A stretch of 8,907 bases of DNA from Candidatus Fermentibacterota bacterium (GTDB taxonomy: Bacteria; JAFGKV01). A program made the position numbers and the translations under genes. A model generated the notes under the pieces. That model made no database searches, was not told the origin of the DNA, and saw nothing but the letters and a program-made list of their open reading frames with translations. The stretch is from NCBI GenBank assembly GCA_016928395.1, contig JAFGKV010000249.1:1-8907 (forward strand). The letters run 5' to 3'. Positions 1 to 6,260 of the stretch are shown here, one piece after another. Within the stretch, counting starts at the first letter, position 1. Each line of letters starts with the position of its first letter.

Positions 1-16
1 CCGGCTGTACTCTCAA

Positions 17-34
17 CCCTGAGAATTCTGAGGG
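17..34. repeat. Imperfect 18-base palindrome downstream of the pump gene
   Basis: CCCTGAGAATTCTGAGGG is self-complementary except for one G:G pair (positions 21 and 30). A further short stem AACCC-TCAG-GGGTT lies at 83-96, just beyond the pump stop. Neither is followed by a T-tract in the pump's direction, so a rho-independent terminator is only a weak possibility. Binding site or remnant of a mobile repeat are alternatives. Confidence 0.4.
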
Positions 35-58
35 AGCCCGGCGTCCTCAGAGGCCGCA

Positions 59-86
59 CTGAACCCTGAACCCCGAACCCTGAACC
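59..86. repeat. Heptamer tandem repeat CTGAACC, copy A, after the RND stop
   Basis: Four units: CTGAACC, CTGAACC, CCGAACC, CTGAACC, with a partial fifth (CTCAGGG). It begins 22 bases beyond the pump stop codon in the direction of transcription. On the sense (minus) strand it is G-rich, with four runs of three or more G (complement of 64-87) separated by loops of 4, 3 and 4 bases. The left flank TCAGAGGCC (47-55) is shared with copy B at 4844. Confidence 0.85.
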
Positions 87-108
87 CTCAGGGGTTGCTA
101 TGGGGCGA

Positions 109-3100
109 TCACGCCGCATCGGGAGAAGGCGTCTCGGATGCTGGCGTGCCATCGTAGCGGTCATCCCTGCGGCGATGAATGGCCTCGTACAACACGGGAA
201 CCAAGAAAAGCGTCAGGGCAGTGGCGAGAGTCAATCCACCGATGATGGTGAGGGCCAAGGGACGCTGGATCTGCTCGCCGGAGCCTATGCCGATGGCCAT
301 GGGCACCATGGCCAGCACGGTGGTCACAGTAGTCATAACAATGGGGCGCAACCGCAGCCGGCTGGCCTCCAGTATCGCGGCCCGGCCGGCATATCCGACC
401 TGCCGCAACCGCCGTATAGTCGCCACTTTGACGATGGCGTCATTGACTGCGATTCCCAGCAATGCGATAAATCCGATGAGCGAGATTACATTGAGCGATT
501 GCCCGGTGATCCGCAAGGTGAGCACGCCGCCCATGAGGCCCACCGGCAAGACGGCCGCCATGATGAGAGGATCGAGAAACGACTCGAACTGGGCAGCCAG
601 AATCATGTACACCAGCACCGCCGATAGCAGAAGAGCCCACCCGAGGTCACGGAATGAGCCACGGATCTCCTCTTGCTCTCCCCCGGTGATGAAGGCCGCC
701 CCGGGGGGGAGCGACACCTCCGATAGCAGAGGCTTCACCGCCCTCCATACAGCGGCCGAGGAGCGACCCTGCACATTGCCGTGAATCGTCACCTGACGAC
801 GCTGGTTGTGGCGGACGACCTCCCGCACAGGGCGTGTCTCCTTGACGGTCACGAAGGACCCCAGGGGCACACCGACATCTCCCCTCAGGCGGATGGATGA
901 GGCCAAGACTGCATCGAGGCTGCGCCTCTCCTGTTCCGGGAGTCGCACGGCAATGTCAACCCGCTGCTCCACCTCATTAAAGGTCGAAGCAACGGTCCCC
1001 TGAATCCTCGCCCGGAGTTCTCTCGCCAATGCGGCCGGTTCAAGACCGTGGCGGAGAGCCGACTCACGATCCACGGTGACTTCGAGGGTGGGTGAGCCGA
1101 GCACGCGGTCAGTCTCGATGTCTGTGAGCCCCTTCACTTCCCTCAGGCGCTGTGTCAGGTCAATCGCCACCGCGGCCGCATCCTCGGGCCGCTCCGCCAC
1201 CACGCCCAGGGCAAAAGGCGCCCCCGAACCCGCGAGGATCTCCCGGAGGCCGATGCCCTCATCGCGGAAAGAAGACGACACGCCGGGAACCTCAGCCAGC
1301 AGGGCGGCAATGTTCGCCCTCACTGTCTCGGAACGCCGCCTGCTGTCCCGCGCGGGATGCAACAGAACACGAATGCGTGCGGTGGTCGCGGCGGTGTACT
1401 CCTTCAATGCGGCGACAGTCCGTTCAGTCTGCCCGACCTGGGCATAGACGGTCGCAACCTCGTTCAGGGCACCGATCGCACGGCACAGTTCCCTGCTCAC
1501 GGCCGCGGTCTCCTCCAAAGGCGCTCCCGAGGGCATCTCCAACGCCAAGGTGAAGTCCCCCTGATTCCGTTCGGGTAGAAACGATGTCCGCAGTCCCAAC
1601 CCGACGGCGATGGATGCGAGGGCCATGACGGCCAACACTGCAATGAAACGCCCCTTGCGGTCCAGAGTGCGCTCCAGTAACCGGTGATACCGGTCGGCGA
1701 TGGTCTCGAATAGTCTCTCCGCCCCGGAAAAGATCCCCCGCGGATGGGAGGCGGCCGAGCTCAGAAACCTCGCCGCCAGCATCGGCTGCAGGAGCAGGGC
1801 ACTGGCAATGGACACCAGCAAGGCGAAGCTGACCGTCAGGGCCTGGTCACGAAAGAACTCGCCGGCGATCCCCGGGACATAGATGACCGGGAAGAACACA
1901 GCCACGGTGGTCAAGGTCGCGGCCACCACTGGCGAAGCTACCTCGGACGCACCGCGCACCGCCGCTGCCCGTGACTCGCCAGGTTCTTCCCGGCGTGCCC
2001 GCAGGAATCTGGTGATGTTCTCCAGCACCACGATGGAGTTGTCTACCAGCATGCCGGCGGCCAAGGAAAGGCCGCCCAGTGACATCAGGTTGAGATTGAC
2101 CTTGGCAAAGTACAAAAAGGCGAAGGTGGTAAACACCGACACTGGAATGGCTACCCCCACGACCAACGGGCTCCGGAGATCGCGGAGAAAAAAGAACAGC
2201 ACCGCAAAGGCCAGGAGTGCACCGTAGGCCAGTGAATCCCTCAGGCCTCGGAACGACTCCTTTACAAAGCTGTCGTCGCGATAGACGAAGACAGAGGAGA
2301 ACCCCGGATACTGCTCTGAGAGGATCGCGAGGATACGGTCGACTTCCTTGGTGACCGTCACGGTATTGGCGCCCACCTCTTTGTAGAGATGGAGCGACAC
2401 GACTTCATTCTCGCCCAGCAGGGTCAGCCCTTCCGGTTCCCTGAGGGTGTCTGCCACCGCGGCAACATCGCCGATGGTCATACCGCCGCGGCCTGGGATC
2501 TCGGTCAGTCGGATATCATCGAGGTTTTCGAACTCGCCGTGAATCCTCAGGGGCAGATGCAGCGCCCCCCTGCGGATACGTCCTCCGGGAAAGCTGACAT
2601 TGGCGATCTGAATCGCTGCGCGGAGTTCTTCCATGCTGAGACCAAAGAGACGCAACTTCCCAAGATCGGGGCGAACGACGATCTCCCTGTCCACTCCGCC
2701 GATGACTTCAGCCTGGCTCACTCCCTGGATCTGCTCCAAGGCGGGCTTGGCCACGTCTCTGGCGAAGTCCGTAGTCTCGGAGAGAGGTTGACCCCCGCCC
2801 AGGGCCAGAATCGCCACGGGCCTGGCACCGGGATCCCAGCGCAGGATGAGAGGCCTGTCCGCGCCCTCGGGGAAGTCGTCCCGGAATGCGACCCGGTCCA
2901 AAGCTTCCCGGAGATGGAGATTGGCGAAGTTCATCTCCCTGCCCCACTCGTACTCGACCGTGATGGTTGAGACTCCCTCGCGGGTACGCGATGTCACCCG
3001 GCGCACACCGGCCAACCCCGTGATTACTTCTTCCAGCGGCTGGGTCACGAGTCTGGCCACGTCTTCCGGCGGTGTATCCGGATAGGTGGTGATCACCGTG

Positions 3101-3231
3101 AGATTGGGATAGTTGATGGCCGGGAGCAGATCCACCGGCAGGCGCTGGAGCGCAAGCACTCCCATGAGGACCAAACCGGCGAAGACCATGATGATGGTCA
3201 CCGGCCGGTCCACGGCCGCCTGGATGATCAT
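109..3231 (-). CDS. RND-superfamily efflux transporter, inner-membrane pump (HAE1/AcrB-like)
   Basis: Proton-driven inner-membrane pump of a tripartite efflux system; the substrate cannot be told from sequence. The 1040 residues match the usual RND length (about 1030-1050), with the classic duplicated plan. TM1 is near residues 10-28 and is followed by a large periplasmic porter domain (about 35-330, with the early motif LPVDLLPAINYP). TM2-TM6 lie at about 335-490, with a cytoplasmic amphipathic stretch up to about 525. The second half repeats this: TM7 about 528-546, periplasmic loop about 550-860, TM8-TM12 about 863-1015. TM4 reads GMLVDNSIVVLENI (Asp397, Asn398) and TM10 reads GIAVNDAIVKV (Asn930, Asp931, Lys935), so the AcrB Asp-Asp/Lys proton relay is only partly kept. 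The start overlaps the adaptor stop by 4 bases (ATGA), which implies translational coupling. The hydrophilic tail after residue 1018 is short. Family assignment is very secure; a CzcA-type metal pump is less likely but not excluded. Confidence 0.97.
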   Translation of the reverse strand: MIIQAAVDRPVTIIMVFAGLVLMGVLALQRLPVDLLPAINYPNLTVITTYPDTPPEDVARLVTQPLEEVITGLAGVRRVTSRTREGVSTITVEYEWGREMNFANLHLREALDRVAFRDDFPEGADRPLILRWDPGARPVAILALGGGQPLSETTDFARDVAKPALEQIQGVSQAEVIGGVDREIVVRPDLGKLRLFGLSMEELRAAIQIANVSFPGGRIRRGALHLPLRIHGEFENLDDIRLTEIPGRGGMTIGDVAAVADTLREPEGLTLLGENEVVSLHLYKEVGANTVTVTKEVDRILAILSEQYPGFSSVFVYRDDSFVKESFRGLRDSLAYGALLAFAVLFFFLRDLRSPLVVGVAIPVSVFTTFAFLYFAKVNLNLMSLGGLSLAAGMLVDNSIVVLENITRFLRARREEPGESRAAAVRGASEVASPVVAATLTTVAVFFPVIYVPGIAGEFFRDQALTVSFALLVSIASALLLQPMLAARFLSSAASHPRGIFSGAERLFETIADRYHRLLERTLDRKGRFIAVLAVMALASIAVGLGLRTSFLPERNQGDFTLALEMPSGAPLEETAAVSRELCRAIGALNEVATVYAQVGQTERTVAALKEYTAATTARIRVLLHPARDSRRRSETVRANIAALLAEVPGVSSSFRDEGIGLREILAGSGAPFALGVVAERPEDAAAVAIDLTQRLREVKGLTDIETDRVLGSPTLEVTVDRESALRHGLEPAALARELRARIQGTVASTFNEVEQRVDIAVRLPEQERRSLDAVLASSIRLRGDVGVPLGSFVTVKETRPVREVVRHNQRRQVTIHGNVQGRSSAAVWRAVKPLLSEVSLPPGAAFITGGEQEEIRGSFRDLGWALLLSAVLVYMILAAQFESFLDPLIMAAVLPVGLMGGVLTLRITGQSLNVISLIGFIALLGIAVNDAIVKVATIRRLRQVGYAGRAAILEASRLRLRPIVMTTVTTVLAMVPMAIGIGSGEQIQRPLALTIIGGLTLATALTLFLVPVLYEAIHRRRDDRYDGTPASETPSPDAA
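3228..3231 (-). other. ATGA stop/start overlap coupling adaptor and pump translation
   Basis: On the minus strand the four bases ATGA contain the ATG of the pump and the TGA of the adaptor. The sequence ahead of this ATG has only a weak Shine-Dalgarno match (ACGGAA, inside the adaptor gene), so pump translation probably depends on ribosomes finishing the adaptor. This arrangement is common in adaptor-RND operons. Confidence 0.85.
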
Positions 3232-4550
3232 GGCGTCGTTCCGTGGGCCGAATGCGTGATCCAGCGGTCCTGGATGTCTCTGGTCGTGCGAACCTGTATC
3301 CGCGCCTCATGGGCAAGGGTCAGATGATCGCTGATTACCACGCGATCGCCTGGAGCGAGTGACCCTCCGCTGGAGACCGAAGTGATCTCTACCCACTGGT
3401 CATTGCGTTGCCCGGTCTCCACGTACAGCCACTGGGCCCGATCTCCGTTCACCTTGAAGACGAGAGGCCTCTCGCTGCGGGTGAGAACGGCCTCCGTGGA
3501 AACCAGGAGCCTGTCCGGGTAGATGAAGCCCGCAATCTGAGCCCGGGCGAACATGCCCGACCGCAGTCTCATGCGAGGGTTGGCAAACCGCATTATGACC
3601 TGACAAGTTCGGCTTGCTTCGTCGAGAATGGGGCTGATCACGCTGACAAACGCTGCGACGGTGTCCCCGGTAGCCGGTATGACCACAAGAGCGGGGCGCC
3701 CTTCCTCCAGGTCGCCAAGATCGGTCTCCAGCACGTTCACGGCGGCCTCAACCTGTTCATTGTTCACCAAGCGGCAGATAACCGACCCCGCGCTCACTGT
3801 GGCGCCGGCCACCACGGCGACTCCGTGAACCGTGCCCGCGAAGGGAGCCGTGATGCGGCTGTGCTCCAGGCTGAGCCGTGCCCTCTCTTCGGTAATGCGC
3901 GCATCGGCAAGGCCGGTTCGCTGGGCGAACAGGTCACCCCGATAGGCGCCGGCCTTCAGAGCCTGCATCTCAAGCTCCACCGTGCGTTGACGTACGTGCT
4001 CTTTGGTCTTTGTGCCCCGCCGCTGCAGATCCTCCAGTTCTTGACGCTGGCGCCGAAACTCCTCGACGACATCGTCGCTTGCGCCAGAGGAGTCAGCATC
4101 CGCCACAGCCTGGGCCAAGGCCGCGAGATAGCGGTGCCGGCTCTCCTCCACGGCCAGCATGAACTCTCGCTGATCAAGAAGCGCGATGACCTGCCCCTTC
4201 TGCACCCGGTCGCCGTCGCGGACATTCACCGAGACGAGGTCTCCTCCAACCTTGGTCCTGATCTCCACGGATTGCGGCGTACGAATAGCGCCGTCGGCAT
4301 GGATGGGCGTGACCAAGTTCCCCTTCCATACCATCGCGGCCTCCACCGAAATGGCCTTCTCCTTCGACCCCGCGGCGGCTTCGCCCGAGTCAACCTCGGC
4401 TGTTCCCGCCGCCGTGCTGTCGGCTCCGGCCGAATCAGACCCGGTCCGCGCGCCGCATCCTCCCAGGAGGAGTACCCCGATCAGCACGGCTGCCAGGAGC
4501 GAAATCGCTGCTCCCGCGCCTATCTGTCGCATTGTGACACCATCTGTCAT
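3228..4550 (-). CDS. RND efflux periplasmic adaptor subunit (membrane fusion protein), lipoprotein
   Basis: Periplasmic adaptor that bridges the RND pump to an outer-membrane channel. Residues 10-29 are a hydrophobic signal and LGGC at 29-32 is a lipobox, so Cys32 is the likely acylated N-terminus. A Ser/Ala/Gly/Asp/Glu-rich linker follows (33-66). The two lipoyl half-motifs are at about 95-127 (RTKVGGDLVSVNVRDGDRV, with KGQVIALLD) and 232-262 (ITAPFAGTVHGVAVVAGATV, with SAGSVICRLV). They flank a long charged alpha-helical hairpin (about 128-230), the TolC-contacting type. A beta-barrel (about 265-345) and a membrane-proximal domain (about 346-420) complete the fold. At 440 residues it is somewhat longer than a typical adaptor because of the linker and helical hairpin. 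The chosen ATG has GAGG six bases upstream; Met7 is a possible alternative without a better site. It is the first gene of the pump unit. No outer-membrane factor gene is seen next to it. Confidence 0.96.
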   Translation of the reverse strand: MTDGVTMRQIGAGAAISLLAAVLIGVLLLGGCGARTGSDSAGADSTAAGTAEVDSGEAAAGSKEKAISVEAAMVWKGNLVTPIHADGAIRTPQSVEIRTKVGGDLVSVNVRDGDRVQKGQVIALLDQREFMLAVEESRHRYLAALAQAVADADSSGASDDVVEEFRRQRQELEDLQRRGTKTKEHVRQRTVELEMQALKAGAYRGDLFAQRTGLADARITEERARLSLEHSRITAPFAGTVHGVAVVAGATVSAGSVICRLVNNEQVEAAVNVLETDLGDLEEGRPALVVIPATGDTVAAFVSVISPILDEASRTCQVIMRFANPRMRLRSGMFARAQIAGFIYPDRLLVSTEAVLTRSERPLVFKVNGDRAQWLYVETGQRNDQWVEITSVSSGGSLAPGDRVVISDHLTLAHEARIQVRTTRDIQDRWITHSAHGTTP

Positions 4551-4581
4551 GCCCGACCTCGTTTCCGTTCTGCCTCGTGGG

Positions 4582-4611
4582 TATCGCGAACTAACCCGGT
4601 TCCCCCGTCAA
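4582..4611 (-). promoter_or_regulatory. Weak candidate promoter for the adaptor-pump unit
   Basis: The minus strand has TTGACG at 4611-4606, with GCGATA at 4587-4582 after an 18-base spacer. It lies 32-61 bases before the adaptor ATG, a sensible place, but the -10 match is weak. It is reported because the 364-base gap and the repeats before it make transcription purely from the propeller unit uncertain. Confidence 0.2.
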
Positions 4612-4672
4612 CCGTGCCTCACAGCCTGACCCTGCTCTCGCCCATACTTCCAGCGCGTTGCTGCTCCTCCCT

Positions 4673-4760
4673 CCAACCGTCCAACCATCCAACCGTCCAA
4701 CCGTCCAACCGTCCATCCATCCACCCGTCCATCCATCCAACCATCCGTCGTTCCAACATT
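4673..4760. repeat. Octamer tandem array, consensus CCAACCGT / CCATCCAT
   Basis: Eleven 8-base units in unbroken register. Units 1 to 5 are CCAACCGT, CCAACCAT, CCAACCGT, CCAACCGT, CCAACCGT. Units 6 to 9 are CCATCCAT, CCACCCGT, CCATCCAT, CCAACCAT. Units 10-11 are degenerate (CCGTCGTT, CCAACATT). The minus strand reads as repeated GGTTGG blocks separated by AC or AT. There are no unique spacers, so this is not CRISPR. Confidence 0.9.
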
Positions 4761-4791
4761 CCAGGACCCCGCACTCCATGGCTGACTCGTC

Positions 4792-4827
4792 GACTACGAT
4801 TACCGCAACGACAACGATAGCGATACC
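4792..4827. repeat. Degenerate hexamer tandem array, consensus GAYWAC
   Basis: Six hexamers in register: GACTAC, GATTAC, CGCAAC, GACAAC, GATAGC, GATACC. They are imperfect but share the GA-x-x-x-C pattern. The array sits between the octamer array and the heptamer locus in the same gene-free region. Confidence 0.6.
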
Positions 4828-4855
4828 GAGTGCGCCCGCACCATCAGAGGCCCGA

Positions 4856-4883
4856 CTGAACCCCGAACCCTGAACCCTGCACC
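4856..4883. repeat. Heptamer tandem repeat CTGAACC, copy B, after the propeller 1 stop
   Basis: Units CTGAACC, CCGAACC, CTGAACC, CTGCACC, then a decayed CTGCGAG. It begins 31 bases beyond the stop codon of propeller paralogue 1. The minus strand has four G runs (complement of 4861-4884) with loops of 3, 4 and 4 bases. The flank TCAGAGGCC (4844-4852) plus ACTGAACC matches copy A with two mismatches over 19 bases. Confidence 0.85.
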
Positions 4884-4914
4884 CTGCGAGCAAAGCGAAG
4901 CATCCCTCCTTCCC

Positions 4915-6174
4915 CTATTCCCCCAGTTCGTAGCAAATGACCTCCATGAGAGAGCCTTCCCCTCCCTCGGGGGCGACACCATACTGCTCAAGGAAGGCGT
5001 CCAATGCTCCCTTGACGACCACGACCCGGCCGCCGTCTAGGAAGAACGCGGCATCCCGCCGAGCGTCACCAGGGATCATGAGAGCCTTCTGGGAGACAAA
5101 ATTCCCCTGACGGTCAAACACATCCACCAGCATCATGGCGCCCTGAGGCGGGTGGGCATCACCCCTGCTGGTGCCCACCCAGATCTCCCCTTCGGAGGTA
5201 ACATGGATCAAGGTGATGTCCTGCTCGGTGTCTAGAATGACCGTGTCCCGAGGGCGCGCGGGGTAGTTGGCGGCGATGGCGTCGAGGGTCTGTCGCGCCC
5301 GTACGCGCTCCGGATCACCTCGCTTCAGGCTTTCGTAGGGCCGCTGGATGATCCTCTCCAGCGTGCCGTCGGGGCGGAACACATGGATGGCGTAGCGATT
5401 CCGCTCCGGGGCGACATACATCGCGCCATCAGGACCCAAAGCGAAGCGTCCGTAGACAAAATCCTGTTCGCGTTCGCTCATGACGAAGTCGGCATAGCTC
5501 ACAGTGGATTCCTTGGAGAGATAGCGGTGCTGCTCTACGCCCCGGTCATCGCAGCGGGAGAGGAAATGGGTCTGGTGCTGCGTCCCGTCGGGAGAGAAGG
5601 TCATGCGCATTCCGAGCAAGGCCAGCACATCCCCTCGAGCCGTGCCCTGTATCAAGACTGCGAACCGGCCCTGGGTAGGATCGCCTTGGGAGAAGTCCAT
5701 GGTGCCGGCGGGGGTCCCGTCGCGGTTGACCTTGATCACCTTGCCGGGAAAAATCTGAATGAGCCCGAGGGCGCTGTCGGCGCAGAAGAACATGTCATTG
5801 GGCCGCCGCGACTCGCCGGGGCCGTCGCCTTCCCGGCTCAGGGCTCGCAGATAGTCGCCCTGAGGCGAGTAGACATGCACCTGGGAGAGCCGGGAATCCA
5901 GCAAGTAGACGGTGCCCTCGGCGTCCGTCAGTACACGGCCGATGCTGCCGAACAGCACCTCGTCATCCTCGCCGCCCGCCCGCCAGAGTTCCTTGACGGT
6001 GACGGTCTGCACTCCCCCGGGGGGGGAGGCCGAATTGCGAACATGGGTGACGCCATCAACCACGGCGATTTCTCCCGCGGTGGCGAGAGCACTCAGTATC
6101 GCGGGGAGCAAACACAACAGGCCGGGTAACCGAATGGATGAAGTAGTCTGCGAGAGCTTGTGATTGCTGGTCAT
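4915..6174 (-). CDS. Secreted six-bladed beta-propeller protein (paralogue 1)
   Basis: A 419-residue exported protein of the six-bladed beta-propeller class common in environmental bacteria; its molecular role is unknown. A Sec signal is seen: basic residues Lys6 and Arg15, a hydrophobic core about 16-31, and an A-T-A cleavage site at 31-33. Blade-like strands with turn motifs recur: GTVYLLDSRLSQVHVYSPQG (87-106), SREGDGPGE (113-121, the GxGPGE signature of these propellers), FPGKVIKVNRDGTPAG (142-157), LGPDGAMYVAPERNRYAIHV (246-265), SEGEIWVGTSRG (327-338). A conserved leader block ELWRAGGED (62-70) precedes blade 1, and MEVICY (410-415) may be the closing strand. The start is fixed by AGGAAGGAG seven bases upstream. 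It is a clear paralogue of the gene immediately upstream (86-base gap), sharing roughly half of aligned residues by eye at the N-terminal end. No catalytic residues can be named. It could be a surface sensor, scaffold or ligand-binding protein. Confidence 0.9.
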   Translation of the reverse strand: MTSNHKLSQTTSSIRLPGLLCLLPAILSALATAGEIAVVDGVTHVRNSASPPGGVQTVTVKELWRAGGEDDEVLFGSIGRVLTDAEGTVYLLDSRLSQVHVYSPQGDYLRALSREGDGPGESRRPNDMFFCADSALGLIQIFPGKVIKVNRDGTPAGTMDFSQGDPTQGRFAVLIQGTARGDVLALLGMRMTFSPDGTQHQTHFLSRCDDRGVEQHRYLSKESTVSYADFVMSEREQDFVYGRFALGPDGAMYVAPERNRYAIHVFRPDGTLERIIQRPYESLKRGDPERVRARQTLDAIAANYPARPRDTVILDTEQDITLIHVTSEGEIWVGTSRGDAHPPQGAMMLVDVFDRQGNFVSQKALMIPGDARRDAAFFLDGGRVVVVKGALDAFLEQYGVAPEGGEGSLMEVICYELGE

Positions 6175-6181
6175 GAGTATG

Positions 6182-6190
6182 CTCCTTCCT
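6182..6190 (-). promoter_or_regulatory. Strong ribosome binding site of propeller paralogue 1
   Basis: AGGAAGGAG on the minus strand, seven bases from the ATG at 6174. It lies in the 86-base gap after the TAA of paralogue 2. It supports independent re-initiation on a shared mRNA and fixes the start codon. Confidence 0.8.
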
Positions 6191-6260
6191 CGTTTCTATG
6201 GGCGCCGCACCCAGGAGGGGGTCGCCGCCTCAGGTTCTCAGTTCAGCGGTATGTGGCCTC

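Larger units (their letters stand above)
4551..4914. other. Gene-free intergenic region rich in short tandem repeats
   Basis: This 364-base stretch lies between the stop of propeller paralogue 1 and the start of the adaptor. About 4551-4672 holds unique sequence with the adaptor's ribosome site and a weak promoter candidate. From 4673 on it is mostly tandem repeats: octamers, then a short unique piece (4761-4791), hexamers, a short unique piece, then heptamers ending near 4889. Reading frames through it translate only the repeats (for example Gln-Pro-Ser-Asn-Arg-Pro runs) and are not believable genes. No T-tract terminator is seen. Confidence 0.75.

Noticed and set aside
4673-4760. CRISPR-like array
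   Set aside because: Units are 8 bases and directly adjoining, with no spacers, and no cas gene is present.
3408-4820. Long plus-strand open frame (about 470 codons) opposite the adaptor gene
   Set aside because: It is antisense to a well-recognised adaptor, runs on through the octamer and hexamer repeats, and its translation shows no family motif. Stop-free antisense frames are expected in GC-rich genes.
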